From Deltaproteobacteria bacterium (GTDB taxonomy: Bacteria; Myxococcota_A; UBA9160; SMWR01), in assembly GCA_019313605.1 (NCBI GenBank), contig JAFDAW010000197.1:1-7352 (forward strand): a stretch of DNA of 7,352 bases. Direction: 5' to 3'. Under the pieces are notes generated by a model. It was given only the letters and a program-made list of their open reading frames with translations, was not told the DNA's origin and did not search any database. The first letter of the stretch is position 1; every line of letters begins with the position of its first letter. Positions 1 to 5,805 of the stretch are shown here, one piece after another. The translations under genes were made by a program, and so were the position numbers.

Positions 1-1
1 G

Positions 2-712
2 AGCCGCGAACTCGGTCGAGAGATCCTGGATCGCGAGTTGCGAAAGCGCGGAATGTCGCTGCCGCGATTGCTCGAAGGAGAGGATCTGTCCGAGCTGGCG
101 GCAAAAGAGGTCCACGGTTCAGTCGATGTGCTGTTCGGCGCGATTGGCTACGGGCGGACCAACGCCGTCGATATCGTGCGCAAGTTGCGCGGTGAAGAAC
201 CGCCCGAGCCCGAACCCGAGGGTAAGACCGCCCGGTTGCGAGGCTTGTTCCGGCGTCAGGCCAAATCTTCTTCGTCGGGCATCCGCGTCAGTGGGCAGTC
301 CGATGTGCTGGTGCGTTTCGGGCGCTGTTGCGCGCCGTTGCCTGGCGACGATGTCGTCGGATTCGTTACGAGGGGTCGGGGAGTAACGGTACATGTGCGG
401 GATTGTGCCCGGGTCTACGAGTTGGATCCCGCTCGACGGATCGATGTGGATTGGGAATCCGACGCGGCGATGCCGCATTGCATCAAGATGCGCGTTCGAT
501 CCAACGATCATCCGGGCTTGCTCGCGAAAGTCACCAAGACGATTTCGGCGGCTGGCGTGAATATCGGCGCGGCCCGGGTTTCGACCACCTCTGACCAGAA
601 ATCGCTGCAGACGTTCGACCTCTGGGTCACCGATGTTGAGACACTCAACGTCGTGATGAAGCAGATCGGGAAGATCAAAGGCGTGATCTCGGTCGATCGC
701 TTGAGAAATTGA
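2..712 (+). CDS. relA: RelA/SpoT-family (p)ppGpp synthetase/hydrolase, C-terminal part (5' truncated by window)
   Basis: Long RelA/SpoT enzymes make and/or degrade the stringent-response alarmone (p)ppGpp in the cytoplasm. Only the regulatory C-terminal part is here, open from base 2 with no start codon; the catalytic domains and TGS domain would lie upstream. Visible in order: a helical segment with an RELGREIL-like stretch (2-200), a low-complexity Pro/Glu/Arg linker (about 190-270), the zinc-finger/RIS domain with the Cys-Cys pair (codons 326-331) followed by an HVRDC motif (about 391-408), and an ACT domain (about 485-709) with the typical NDHPGLLAKVT opening. The TGA is at 710-712. An internal TTG or ATG could be mistaken for a start, but homology clearly continues upstream. 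Family assignment is firm. Whether the protein is a RelA-, SpoT- or bifunctional Rel-type enzyme cannot be decided without the N-terminus, so the symbol is provisional. Confidence 0.93.
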   Translation, partial: SRELGREILDRELRKRGMSLPRLLEGEDLSELAAKEVHGSVDVLFGAIGYGRTNAVDIVRKLRGEEPPEPEPEGKTARLRGLFRRQAKSSSSGIRVSGQSDVLVRFGRCCAPLPGDDVVGFVTRGRGVTVHVRDCARVYELDPARRIDVDWESDAAMPHCIKMRVRSNDHPGLLAKVTKTISAAGVNIGAARVSTTSDQKSLQTFDLWVTDVETLNVVMKQIGKIKGVISVDRLRN

Positions 713-749
713 ACCCGTATCGGGTGCGAGGGCTTTCCGGCCCTGGCCT

Positions 750-780
750 GCGATGATTCGAGTCCCCATCATCGCTTTCT
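750..780 (+). terminator. Probable intrinsic terminator after relA
   Basis: A perfect 8-bp stem (GCGATGAT at 750-757 pairs with ATCATCGC at 768-775) encloses a 10-nt loop and is followed by a short T-rich tail (TTTCT, 776-780). Two smaller GC-rich hairpins come just before it: 713-717/721-725 directly after the relA stop, and 729-733/740-744. The tail is short, so termination may be partial or Rho-assisted. Position and orientation fit the end of the relA transcript. Confidence 0.5.
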
Positions 781-971
781 ACCGCTAAACGAAGAAATCT
801 GGTCCTTTCGCCGAGCCTGCCCATATGCCCTGCGATCGAGCTACGGGTGGCCCTCCTGCGCAATTTCTGCCCACTCCTGTTCTCGCACTCGAAAAAACCC
901 GGCTCGCCGTAACCGTTGCCCGCGCCGCGGCGTAAGGGGGGGAGACGATCGGATGGCGTCAGCGAGGCGAT

Positions 972-1006
972 GAGCCCGCTCCCGCGCGCTGGGCGCGTGG
1001 GGGCTC
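972..1006 (+). promoter_or_regulatory. Strong GC hairpin just upstream of the yceI ribosome binding site
   Basis: The outer stem GAGCCC (972-977) pairs with GGGCTC (1001-1006). The inner stem 981-987 pairs with 993-1000, with T998 bulged and a small loop at 988-992. The structure ends about 4 bases before GGAGAGG (1011-1017), the ribosome binding site of yceI. There is no following T-run, so it is a poor intrinsic terminator. It could stabilise the 5' end of the mRNA or affect translation of the first gene of the yceI-buf set. Function is inferred only from structure and position. Confidence 0.4.
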
Positions 1007-1025
1007 TTGAGGAGAGGATTTGGGA

Positions 1026-1619
1026 ATGAGAAGAAGTGCCACGATTTCATGCGTTATTGCACTGGCATGCGGACTTGCCGCTACCGCTCACGCTGAGAAT
1101 TGGAAGATCGACGAATCCCACACCACGGTGGGATTCAGCGTTAGCCACCTCTTCACGAGCGTACAAGGCAGGTTCGATCGATTCGATGGGGTGATCGAAT
1201 TCGATCCGCAAAAGCCCGAGGCCGCAGTCGTCCGAGCAACGGTGGAAGCGGCGAGCATCAACACGAACAACGCGAAGCGCGATAAGCACTTGAGGAGTGG
1301 CGATTTCTTCGACGTCGAAAAGAATCCGACGCTCTCGTTCGAGAGCACTTCTGGCGTCACGGTAATGAAGCAAAACCGCGGCAAGCTCGCCGGCAACCTG
1401 ACGATCCACGGCGTCACGAAGCCCGTCGTATTCGACGTCGTCTTCCGCGGACAGGGAAAAGATCCCTGGGACAATGTTCGAGCCGGCTTTTCCGCGAGCC
1501 TGAACATCAATCGCAAGGACTACGGATTGAACTGGAACCAGATGCTCGAGACGGGCGGAGTGTTGGTTGGTGAAGAGGTGGAAATTCGAATCGACGTCGA
1601 GGGAATCCTCGGCGAGTGA
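1026..1619 (+). CDS. YceI-family periplasmic lipocalin-like protein
   Basis: The 197-aa product carries a Sec signal peptide (residues 1-23, cleavage after AHA) and one YceI domain filling the rest. YceI proteins fold as lipocalin-like beta barrels that bind isoprenoid or other amphiphilic ligands in the periplasm. Family hallmarks seen are the N-terminal WKIDESHTTVGFSVSHL, HLRSGDFFDVEKNPTLSF in the middle, LTIHGVTKPVVFDV, then INRKDYGLNWN and a C-terminal VLVGEEVEI strand. Length is normal. ATG 1026 is chosen over TTG 1020 because GGAGAGG (1011-1017) lies 8 bases before it. The bufferin precursor gene follows after 73 bases with its own ribosome site, so co-transcription is likely. Whether this protein works with the bufferin (for example in envelope stress under copper) is inference. 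The ligand is unknown. Confidence 0.93.
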   Translation: MRRSATISCVIALACGLAATAHAENWKIDESHTTVGFSVSHLFTSVQGRFDRFDGVIEFDPQKPEAAVVRATVEAASINTNNAKRDKHLRSGDFFDVEKNPTLSFESTSGVTVMKQNRGKLAGNLTIHGVTKPVVFDVVFRGQGKDPWDNVRAGFSASLNINRKDYGLNWNQMLETGGVLVGEEVEIRIDVEGILGE

Positions 1620-1692
1620 TGTGGCCGCTGTGTGGGGTGCGGTGGTTTCGCCGTGTCCGGCCCGGCAGTCCAACTGAAAAGGAGAAGCAAAG

Positions 1693-1965
1693 ATGGCAAA
1701 TGGCTTGAACAAGGGGGCAATGTTGCTCGCGTCCGCAGCCGCTGGTCTGTTGACGCTGGCAGTGCCGATCGGAACGGCCACGGCCGGGGATGCTGAGACG
1801 GCCCATTGCTACGGCGTGAACAAGTGCAAGGGGGCGGGAGACTGCGGTGGCAAGGGTCACTCGTGCGCGGGCGAGAACTCCTGCAAGGGGAAAGGGTATC
1901 TGGATATGGACAAAGAGACCTGCCTGAAGATCGAGGGCGGGCGACTCACACCCGAGAAGAAGTAG
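1693..1965 (+). CDS. bufA: Bufferin-type RiPP precursor (BufA2-like), exported Cys-rich peptide
   Basis: A 90-aa precursor. Residues 1-31 form a signal peptide (positive start, long Ala/Leu/Gly core, cleavage near TATA|GD). The mature part has six Cys (39, 45, 51, 58, 64, 77) in a Gly/Lys-rich setting with CYGVNKCKG and SCKGKGY motifs, ending in a charged tail. Bufferins are RiPPs whose leader is a Sec signal peptide; the MNIO enzyme BufB with BufC converts core Cys residues to thiooxazoles, and the exported peptide binds copper. The spacing resembles the CxGxNxCKG...SCKGxx class I associate with BufA2 rather than the DUF2282 (BufA1) class. AAGGAGAAG at about 1679-1687 sets the ATG. bufB starts 15 bases after the stop. 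Which Cys are modified cannot be read from sequence. Assignment rests on both the core pattern and the bufBC neighbours. Confidence 0.85.
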   Translation: MANGLNKGAMLLASAAAGLLTLAVPIGTATAGDAETAHCYGVNKCKGAGDCGGKGHSCAGENSCKGKGYLDMDKETCLKIEGGRLTPEKK

Positions 1966-1979
1966 AGGTGAGATCTTGA

Positions 1980-2879
1980 GTGTTAGGCGCGCGGGCACGG
2001 CGGGTGGGGCGCGCGGGCACGGCGGCGGATTGGCCCAGGCTGGGGTTCGGCGTCGGCCTGCGCGCCGAACACTACGAAGATGTTCTTGCGGGCTCGAAGG
2101 GGGCCGACTGGTTCGAGGCGATTACGGAGAACTACATCGACACGAAGGGCCGTCCCCTGGCTGTGCTCGAGTCCGTGCGCCGAGACCATCCGGTCGCGCT
2201 GCACGGCGTTGCCCTCTCGATCGGTTCAGCGGATCCGTTGGATCGGCGGTACTTGAACGCGCTCCGGGATCTGGTCGATCGGATCGAGCCGGCGCTGATC
2301 AGCGACCACCTTTGTTGGAGTAGCGTCGACGGGCGTGCGCTATTCGATCTGCTGCCTCTCCCGCTGACCGAAGAGTGTCTGGCCCACGTAACAGAGCGTG
2401 TTCGCAGGGTGCAGGACGTCCTGGGTCGCCGGATTCTGCTCGAAAATCCCTCCACCTATCTGGGTTGGAATGCTTCGACGATTCCCGAGGCGGAGTTCCT
2501 GTCCGAGTTGGCCGAGCGGGCGGATTGCGGTCTGCTGCTGGACGTGAACAACGTTCACGTGAGCGCCGTCAATCTGGATTTCGACCCCAAGGCGTATCTC
2601 GACGCGATTCCAGCGCACCGGGTGGGCCAGATGCACCTCGCGGGATTCAGCGACATGGGAACGCATCTTTTCGATACCCACAGTCGGCCGGTCTCCGACG
2701 AGGTCTGGGCACTCTACCGGTACGCGCTCGAGCGGATCGGGCCGGTGGCCTCCATGGTGGAGTGGGATGATGACATCCCGCCCTGGTCACGCCTGGTGGA
2801 AGAGGTCGATCGCGCCAGGCAGATACACGCCCAGGTATTTTTCGCAGACGAGGTCGGCCATGCAGCCGTCGCTGGCTGA
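1980..2879 (+). CDS. bufB: DUF692 multinuclear non-heme iron oxidase (MNIO), bufferin maturase BufB
   Basis: The 299-aa product is a TIM-barrel MNIO enzyme of the DUF692/MbnB family. These use two or three iron ions and oxygen to oxidise Cys in precursor peptides in the cytoplasm. Metal-ligand motifs are all visible: LHGVALSIG (His75), ISDHLCW (Asp109, His110), LLENPS (Glu155, Asn156), LLDVNNVHVS (Asp188, Asn191, His193), QMHLAG (His219), DTHSRPV (Asp232, His234) and MVEWDDDIP (Glu261). Conserved homology begins near residue 21 (LGFGVGLR). GTG 1980 is chosen because an in-frame stop lies directly before it and the AGAGGTGAG site (1964-1972) is well placed. The first 18 codons are odd: they span a 22-bp tandem duplication that shifts frame. 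The gene directly follows bufA and overlaps bufC by 20 bases, as expected for an enzyme acting on the upstream peptide together with BufC. Confidence 0.94.
   Translation: MLGARARRVGRAGTAADWPRLGFGVGLRAEHYEDVLAGSKGADWFEAITENYIDTKGRPLAVLESVRRDHPVALHGVALSIGSADPLDRRYLNALRDLVDRIEPALISDHLCWSSVDGRALFDLLPLPLTEECLAHVTERVRRVQDVLGRRILLENPSTYLGWNASTIPEAEFLSELAERADCGLLLDVNNVHVSAVNLDFDPKAYLDAIPAHRVGQMHLAGFSDMGTHLFDTHSRPVSDEVWALYRYALERIGPVASMVEWDDDIPPWSRLVEEVDRARQIHAQVFFADEVGHAAVAG
1986..2025. repeat. 22-bp-period tandem duplication at the start of bufB
   Basis: The 18-base unit GGCGCGCGGGCACGGCGG occurs exactly twice (1986-2003 and 2008-2025), with a 22-base period. As 22 is not a multiple of three, the two copies are read in different frames. 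Removing one copy would join the conserved BufB frame to TTG 1976 instead of GTG 1980. The repeat lies in the non-conserved N-terminal extension of BufB. Confidence 0.9.
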
Positions 2880-3648
2880 ACTCCAGCGTGCCCTTGCAGC
2901 GCGCATTCTGGCTGGAGAAGGCTCCGATCTCGACGATTGGATCTGCGTACCTTCTGAAGCGGACTCCGCGGCGCGCGTGGCGGTCTACGTCGAGGGATAT
3001 CCTTCGCGGATCCGAGAGGCGTTGCGTGAAACCTTTCCCGCCGTGGCGCAGATCCTTGGCGACGGTTCCTTTGCAGCGTTTGCCGACCGCTATGCGAAAG
3101 ATGTGCCCGCAGACCTCCAAAACCTCAATCTCGTGGGAGCGGCTTTACCCGCATACCTCGGGTCGGATCGTGTGAGCCGCGATTTGCCGTTCCTTCCCGC
3201 TCTCGCCGAATTGGAGTGGGCGGTCGATCGCTGTTTTCATGCGGATCTTCTGCCGCCTTTTGAACCTTCGGCCTGTAGTGGATGGTCGTTGGATGATTGG
3301 GCGGGCGCGAAAGTCGGGTTTCAACCCGGGCTCGCGCTCGTTTGCGCGCCGTGGCCGTTGCGCGAGTTGCGCGAGACGACCCGGTGTGAGCGATCCGAGA
3401 TCGACGTGGACGTGGTGGATCGCCACGACCAGGTGTTGGTTTACCGGAGAGACTTCGACGTCGTCGTCGAGTCGATCGAAGCAGCCGAGGCCGAAGCGGT
3501 TGCAGCGCTGAAGAACGGAGAGTTGCTCGGCGAGGTGGCTGCGAAGCTGGCAGGTTCTGGCGCAGAGCCTGAAGCCGTGGCCGGGTATTTCGGCCGCTGG
3601 GCTTCGCTTGGGCTCGTCGTTGCTTGCGAGCCCACCCCACTTCCTTGA
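2860..3648 (+). CDS. bufC: DUF2063-family MNIO partner protein BufC
   Basis: A 262-aa cytoplasmic protein. Its N-terminal half fits the DUF2063 domain found next to DUF692 enzymes: an LAELQRALAARI helix, then RVAVYVEGYPSRIREALRETFPAVAQILG (about residues 39-67), FAAFADRYAKDVP, and a LPALAELEWAVDRCFHA helix near 115-131. The C-terminal half (about 135-262), ending in a winged-helix-like segment (LLGEVAAKLAGSG...GYFGRWASLGLV), probably supplies precursor recognition. Family members bind the precursor peptide and present it to the MNIO oxidase. ATG 2860 is chosen: GAGG at 2850-2853 precedes it by 6 bases, and homology begins there. An upstream in-frame extension would sit deep inside bufB. The 20-base overlap with bufB suggests translational coupling. 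No DoxX gene follows; the next gene is an exosortase. Confidence 0.88.
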   Translation: MQPSLAELQRALAARILAGEGSDLDDWICVPSEADSAARVAVYVEGYPSRIREALRETFPAVAQILGDGSFAAFADRYAKDVPADLQNLNLVGAALPAYLGSDRVSRDLPFLPALAELEWAVDRCFHADLLPPFEPSACSGWSLDDWAGAKVGFQPGLALVCAPWPLRELRETTRCERSEIDVDVVDRHDQVLVYRRDFDVVVESIEAAEAEAVAALKNGELLGEVAAKLAGSGAEPEAVAGYFGRWASLGLVVACEPTPLP

Positions 3649-3790
3649 ACGTGCGCGCGTTTGATGCGTCCGTCTCGTCGGTCTCGATCGAGCGGAAATC
3701 TCGAACGGCGCCCGAACCACCAGCGCTGATCGAAGCCTCGGCAGATCATCCGCCCCCTTCCTGTATACTTCGCACCAGTTCAAACGCGAG

Positions 3791-5500
3791 GTGTTTCGCT
3801 GCGTGGTGGCGGAGTGTCTGGCGACAGCCATCGCCGAATGCATCGGGCGTTTGGGGTTTTCGGATCCTCTGATGACACTCCAGGCGCATCGAGTTCTAGC
3901 CATCGCGAGCCTTGTTGCGGGTGTACTGGCGTACCGGTCGCTCGCATTCTGGAATCCGGACCCGCACGGACAGGTGCGCTTCCAGGACTGGTTGTTCTCG
4001 TCGGTAGACGCCATCCCACAGATGTATTTCGCACTCGCCGCACTGCTCGTCTATCGGAATCGAGGCTCGTTTCGCCGCGCGATGGAAGGGACCGGTTCGC
4101 CGGCCCTGGCGTTTCTCCCGCTGTCGCTGGGCTCGGCGTTATTCGTCTGGGGGCATTACGTCGCCGCCACGGATCTGCTCCTCGTATCGTTCGTGCTCGT
4201 CTCGATGGGAGTGACGCTGCTCTGGTTCGGGACCGGCTTCGCGATGGCGTGGTCAATTCCGTGTGTCATCCTCGCATTCGCGTTTCCAATCCCAGCCGCC
4301 TTGACGAACGAGATCTTCTATTCCCTCCGGCTGTGGACGGCCGATCAAGCCACCGCTCTGCTCACCCTGGTCAAATTCCCCGTCTATCACGAGGGAAACG
4401 TGATCTACGGCGCAAATGTGGTCGCGCAGGTGATCGACAGTTGCAGTGGATTGCGAGCCATGGAGATGCTCACCCTCGCCGCGTTCCTGTTCGTGCAGTG
4501 GTCTCCGGCCGACCGCCTCCGGGGATGGTTGCTGATCGCGACGGCGCCGCTGGTCGCCTATGGGTTCAACCTCCTAAGGGTGTGTTTCATCATCCCGGAT
4601 CCGACTTCCGATCTCTCCGCAACGCACACCGTGCAGGGCTGGGCCGCGTTCTTTGGAGCGCTCGCGGTTCTGGTGGTCATCGATCGCCTGCTGGGCCGTC
4701 TGCTTCCGGGGCGAGGCCGCCCCCGGTCCACCTCTTTCGACGCGAGCGATCGCCCTCAGCCTGCAGCGGGTGTGCTGGCGCTGGCGAGTTCGCGGGCGGG
4801 CGCCTGGTCGGTCGCGCTGGCTGCGATGCTCGCGAGCTTGCTCGGTATATCCCTCTGGATGCCGGAATGGAGCCCACCGGAGGGTGAAGGATCCGCCGGT
4901 GAACCGATTTTTGGGCCCAGCGTCGAACTCCCGCTTGCCATGGGTGGATGGAGGATGGGCGAGGCGCTCCCGCTGGATCTCGATTACATCTGGACGCTGA
5001 GGTTCCCGCAGTACGCAAATCGGCCCTACCGGCTCGATGGGCAGACCGTGGACCTGTTTATCGGTTATGGCGACCGAGCAGATCGCAGCAGGAGTCTGCT
5101 CTCGACCAAGAATGCGCTTCCGGGGCGCGGCTGGGAGGTCGAGGACCGAAGTTTCGCACGGCTCGACTCGTGGGGTACCCAGGTTGAGCGGGTCGTGGCG
5201 CGTTCTGGATCGCGCCGCATTCTCACCTACCACTGGTACGAAGGGATGGATTCGCTGGCGCTCGAAGTGCTGCGCGCGTTGTTTGCCACCGACCAGTCTC
5301 CGCTCTGGCGCAGCCAGCGCCCGCGTGTGGTTCGGATAGGCACTCCGGTGGGCGTCGGGGCGCCCGAGGAAGCCGAGGCAGACAGCAGACTTATGGCGTT
5401 TGCGGGCGTGCTCGCAAAGGCTCTGCCAGAGAGCGGGTCCAATTCGCGGGTTGACCCGAGAAAATTCGCGATGAAAAGCCGTCGATTGGGCGTCGATTGA
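3791..5500 (+). CDS. Exosortase with fused C-terminal EpsI-like domain
   Basis: A 569-aa inner-membrane protein. Exosortases are cysteine proteases/transpeptidases thought to cut and process PEP-CTERM proteins at the membrane, often together with polysaccharide export. The first 310 residues hold roughly eight hydrophobic segments and the catalytic triad candidates: Cys218 in VIDSCSGLRAMEM, Arg263 in FNLLRV and His279 in THTVQGW. A short linker and one more membrane segment (about 338-356) lead into a periplasmic EpsI/DUF3485-type domain (about 365-525). It shows GGWRMGE, the Tyr-rich RPYRLDG, a LPGRGW motif and a TYHWYEG strand. EpsI is often a separate neighbouring gene, so here it is fused. 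The start is uncertain: GTG 3791 gives the longest frame, but no good ribosome site is seen there; ATG 3872 (residue 28) just before the first membrane segment is a fair alternative. The exosortase subtype is not assigned. Confidence 0.9.
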   Translation: MFRCVVAECLATAIAECIGRLGFSDPLMTLQAHRVLAIASLVAGVLAYRSLAFWNPDPHGQVRFQDWLFSSVDAIPQMYFALAALLVYRNRGSFRRAMEGTGSPALAFLPLSLGSALFVWGHYVAATDLLLVSFVLVSMGVTLLWFGTGFAMAWSIPCVILAFAFPIPAALTNEIFYSLRLWTADQATALLTLVKFPVYHEGNVIYGANVVAQVIDSCSGLRAMEMLTLAAFLFVQWSPADRLRGWLLIATAPLVAYGFNLLRVCFIIPDPTSDLSATHTVQGWAAFFGALAVLVVIDRLLGRLLPGRGRPRSTSFDASDRPQPAAGVLALASSRAGAWSVALAAMLASLLGISLWMPEWSPPEGEGSAGEPIFGPSVELPLAMGGWRMGEALPLDLDYIWTLRFPQYANRPYRLDGQTVDLFIGYGDRADRSRSLLSTKNALPGRGWEVEDRSFARLDSWGTQVERVVARSGSRRILTYHWYEGMDSLALEVLRALFATDQSPLWRSQRPRVVRIGTPVGVGAPEEAEADSRLMAFAGVLAKALPESGSNSRVDPRKFAMKSRRLGVD

Positions 5501-5520
5501 CCTAGGATATTTTGCTCTTT

Positions 5521-5540
5521 TTGGGAAAACATTTTCCCAA
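5521..5540. promoter_or_regulatory. 20-bp palindrome, candidate activator site or terminator
   Basis: TTGGGAAAA (5521-5529) and TTTTCCCAA (5532-5540) are perfect inverted repeats separated by only CA. The two-base spacer and lack of a following T-run make it a poor RNA terminator for the exosortase gene, although a CTCTTT run precedes it. Its centre lies about 119 bases before the predicted sigma-54 start site, in the range typical of binding sites for sigma-54 activators. A PrsR-type activator is a reasonable guess but unproven. Confidence 0.45.
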
Positions 5541-5584
5541 TTCGACTGGATTCAAAAGCGCATTTTAGGCGAAAAAATCTTTAG

Positions 5585-5597
5585 AATCAGATAGTTG
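5585..5597 (+). promoter_or_regulatory. IHF-like binding site
   Basis: AATCAGATAGTTG matches the classical IHF consensus WATCAR-N4-TTR at every defined base. An A-tract (5572-5577) lies just upstream, as at many IHF sites. It sits between the palindrome and the sigma-54 promoter, where DNA bending would bring an activator to the polymerase. The same bases overlap a dyad, CAGATA (5588-5593) and TATCTG (5601-5606), which could instead be a regulator site. Confidence 0.4.
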
Positions 5598-5623
5598 CAA
5601 TATCTGTAGCGTTTTCCGTCGCT

Positions 5624-5638
5624 TGGCACCGTAATTGC
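5624..5638 (+). promoter_or_regulatory. Sigma-54 (-24/-12) promoter
   Basis: TGGCAC (5624-5629), five bases, then TTGC (5635-5638) gives the required GG-N10-GC spacing and matches the sigma-54 consensus at all key bases. Taking C5638 as -12, transcription would start near 5650. The downstream gene is at 5806, giving a leader of about 155 bases. Sigma-54 control through PrsK/PrsR is known for PEP-CTERM genes in exosortase-bearing bacteria, which fits the exosortase just upstream. Confidence 0.75.
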
Positions 5639-5805
5639 TCTATGTGCCCTGTGAGGGGCGGTGGAAGAGGAAAAACGCCGTTGACATTGATGGCGTCTTT
5701 GTGGTTTCTAGAGAGGACTGGGTTTCCGCGGCAACAGGTGCCGGTGGTCAAATCGCAGATCTGGATTCTGAGATTCGAGTGAGTGTTTCGAAAAGGAGAG
5801 CAGTT

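Larger units (their letters stand above)
713..1025. other. Non-coding gap between relA and yceI
   Basis: This 313-base stretch holds no convincing gene; the short open frames in it lack recognisable proteins. It contains the tandem hairpins and terminator just after relA (713-780) and a large GC hairpin at 972-1006 next to the yceI ribosome binding site. I see no sigma-70 or sigma-54 promoter that I would defend, yet a promoter for the yceI-buf genes is expected here. The motif TTCGAGTCCC around 757-766 resembles a tRNA T-arm, but no cloverleaf surrounds it. Confidence 0.6.
5501..5805. other. AT-rich non-coding control region and 5' leader
   Basis: This 305-base gap is much richer in A/T than the flanking genes, above all at 5501-5640. 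It contains a 20-bp palindrome (5521-5540), an IHF-like site (5585-5597) and a sigma-54 promoter (5624-5638). About 155 bases of leader then precede the ATG at 5806. The leader has small hairpins: ACGCC/GGCGT at 5675-5679/5692-5696 and a CGGCA/TGCCG stem near 5729-5744. No convincing gene is present; the open frame entering from TTG 5635 starts inside the promoter. Confidence 0.7.

Noticed and set aside
757..766. tRNA T-arm-like TTCGAGTCCC
   Set aside because: No acceptor, D or anticodon stems around it; the bases are the loop of the terminator hairpin 750-775.
1047..1781. Long minus-strand open frame over yceI and bufA
   Set aside because: High-GC shadow of two well-supported + strand genes; no recognisable protein motifs.
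2767..2859. Longer start for bufC at ATG 2767
   Set aside because: It lies within bufB, its 31 extra residues look like shadow coding, and ATG 2860 has GAGG at the right distance plus the start of family homology.
3683..3692. Palindrome CTCGATCGAG between bufC and the exosortase gene
   Set aside because: A 10-bp palindrome built on CGATCG is common in this base composition and has no other support.
3764..3769. TATACT as a sigma-70 -10 element before the exosortase gene
   Set aside because: No acceptable -35 hexamer at 16-18 bases upstream (GCAGAT region) and no extended -10; one hexamer alone is too weak.
3145..4014. Long minus-strand open frame over bufC and the exosortase start
   Set aside because: Arg/Ser-rich shadow sequence with no domain; the + strand genes explain the region.
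5681..5709. TTGACA at 5681 as a sigma-70 -35 element
   Set aside because: The hexamers 17-18 bases downstream (GTTTCT, TTTCTA) are poor -10 matches, and the sigma-54 site just upstream is far stronger.
5635..5805. In-frame N-terminal extension of the small secreted protein from TTG 5635
   Set aside because: It would begin inside the -12 element of the sigma-54 promoter, lacks a ribosome site and would bury the clear signal peptide starting at ATG 5806.
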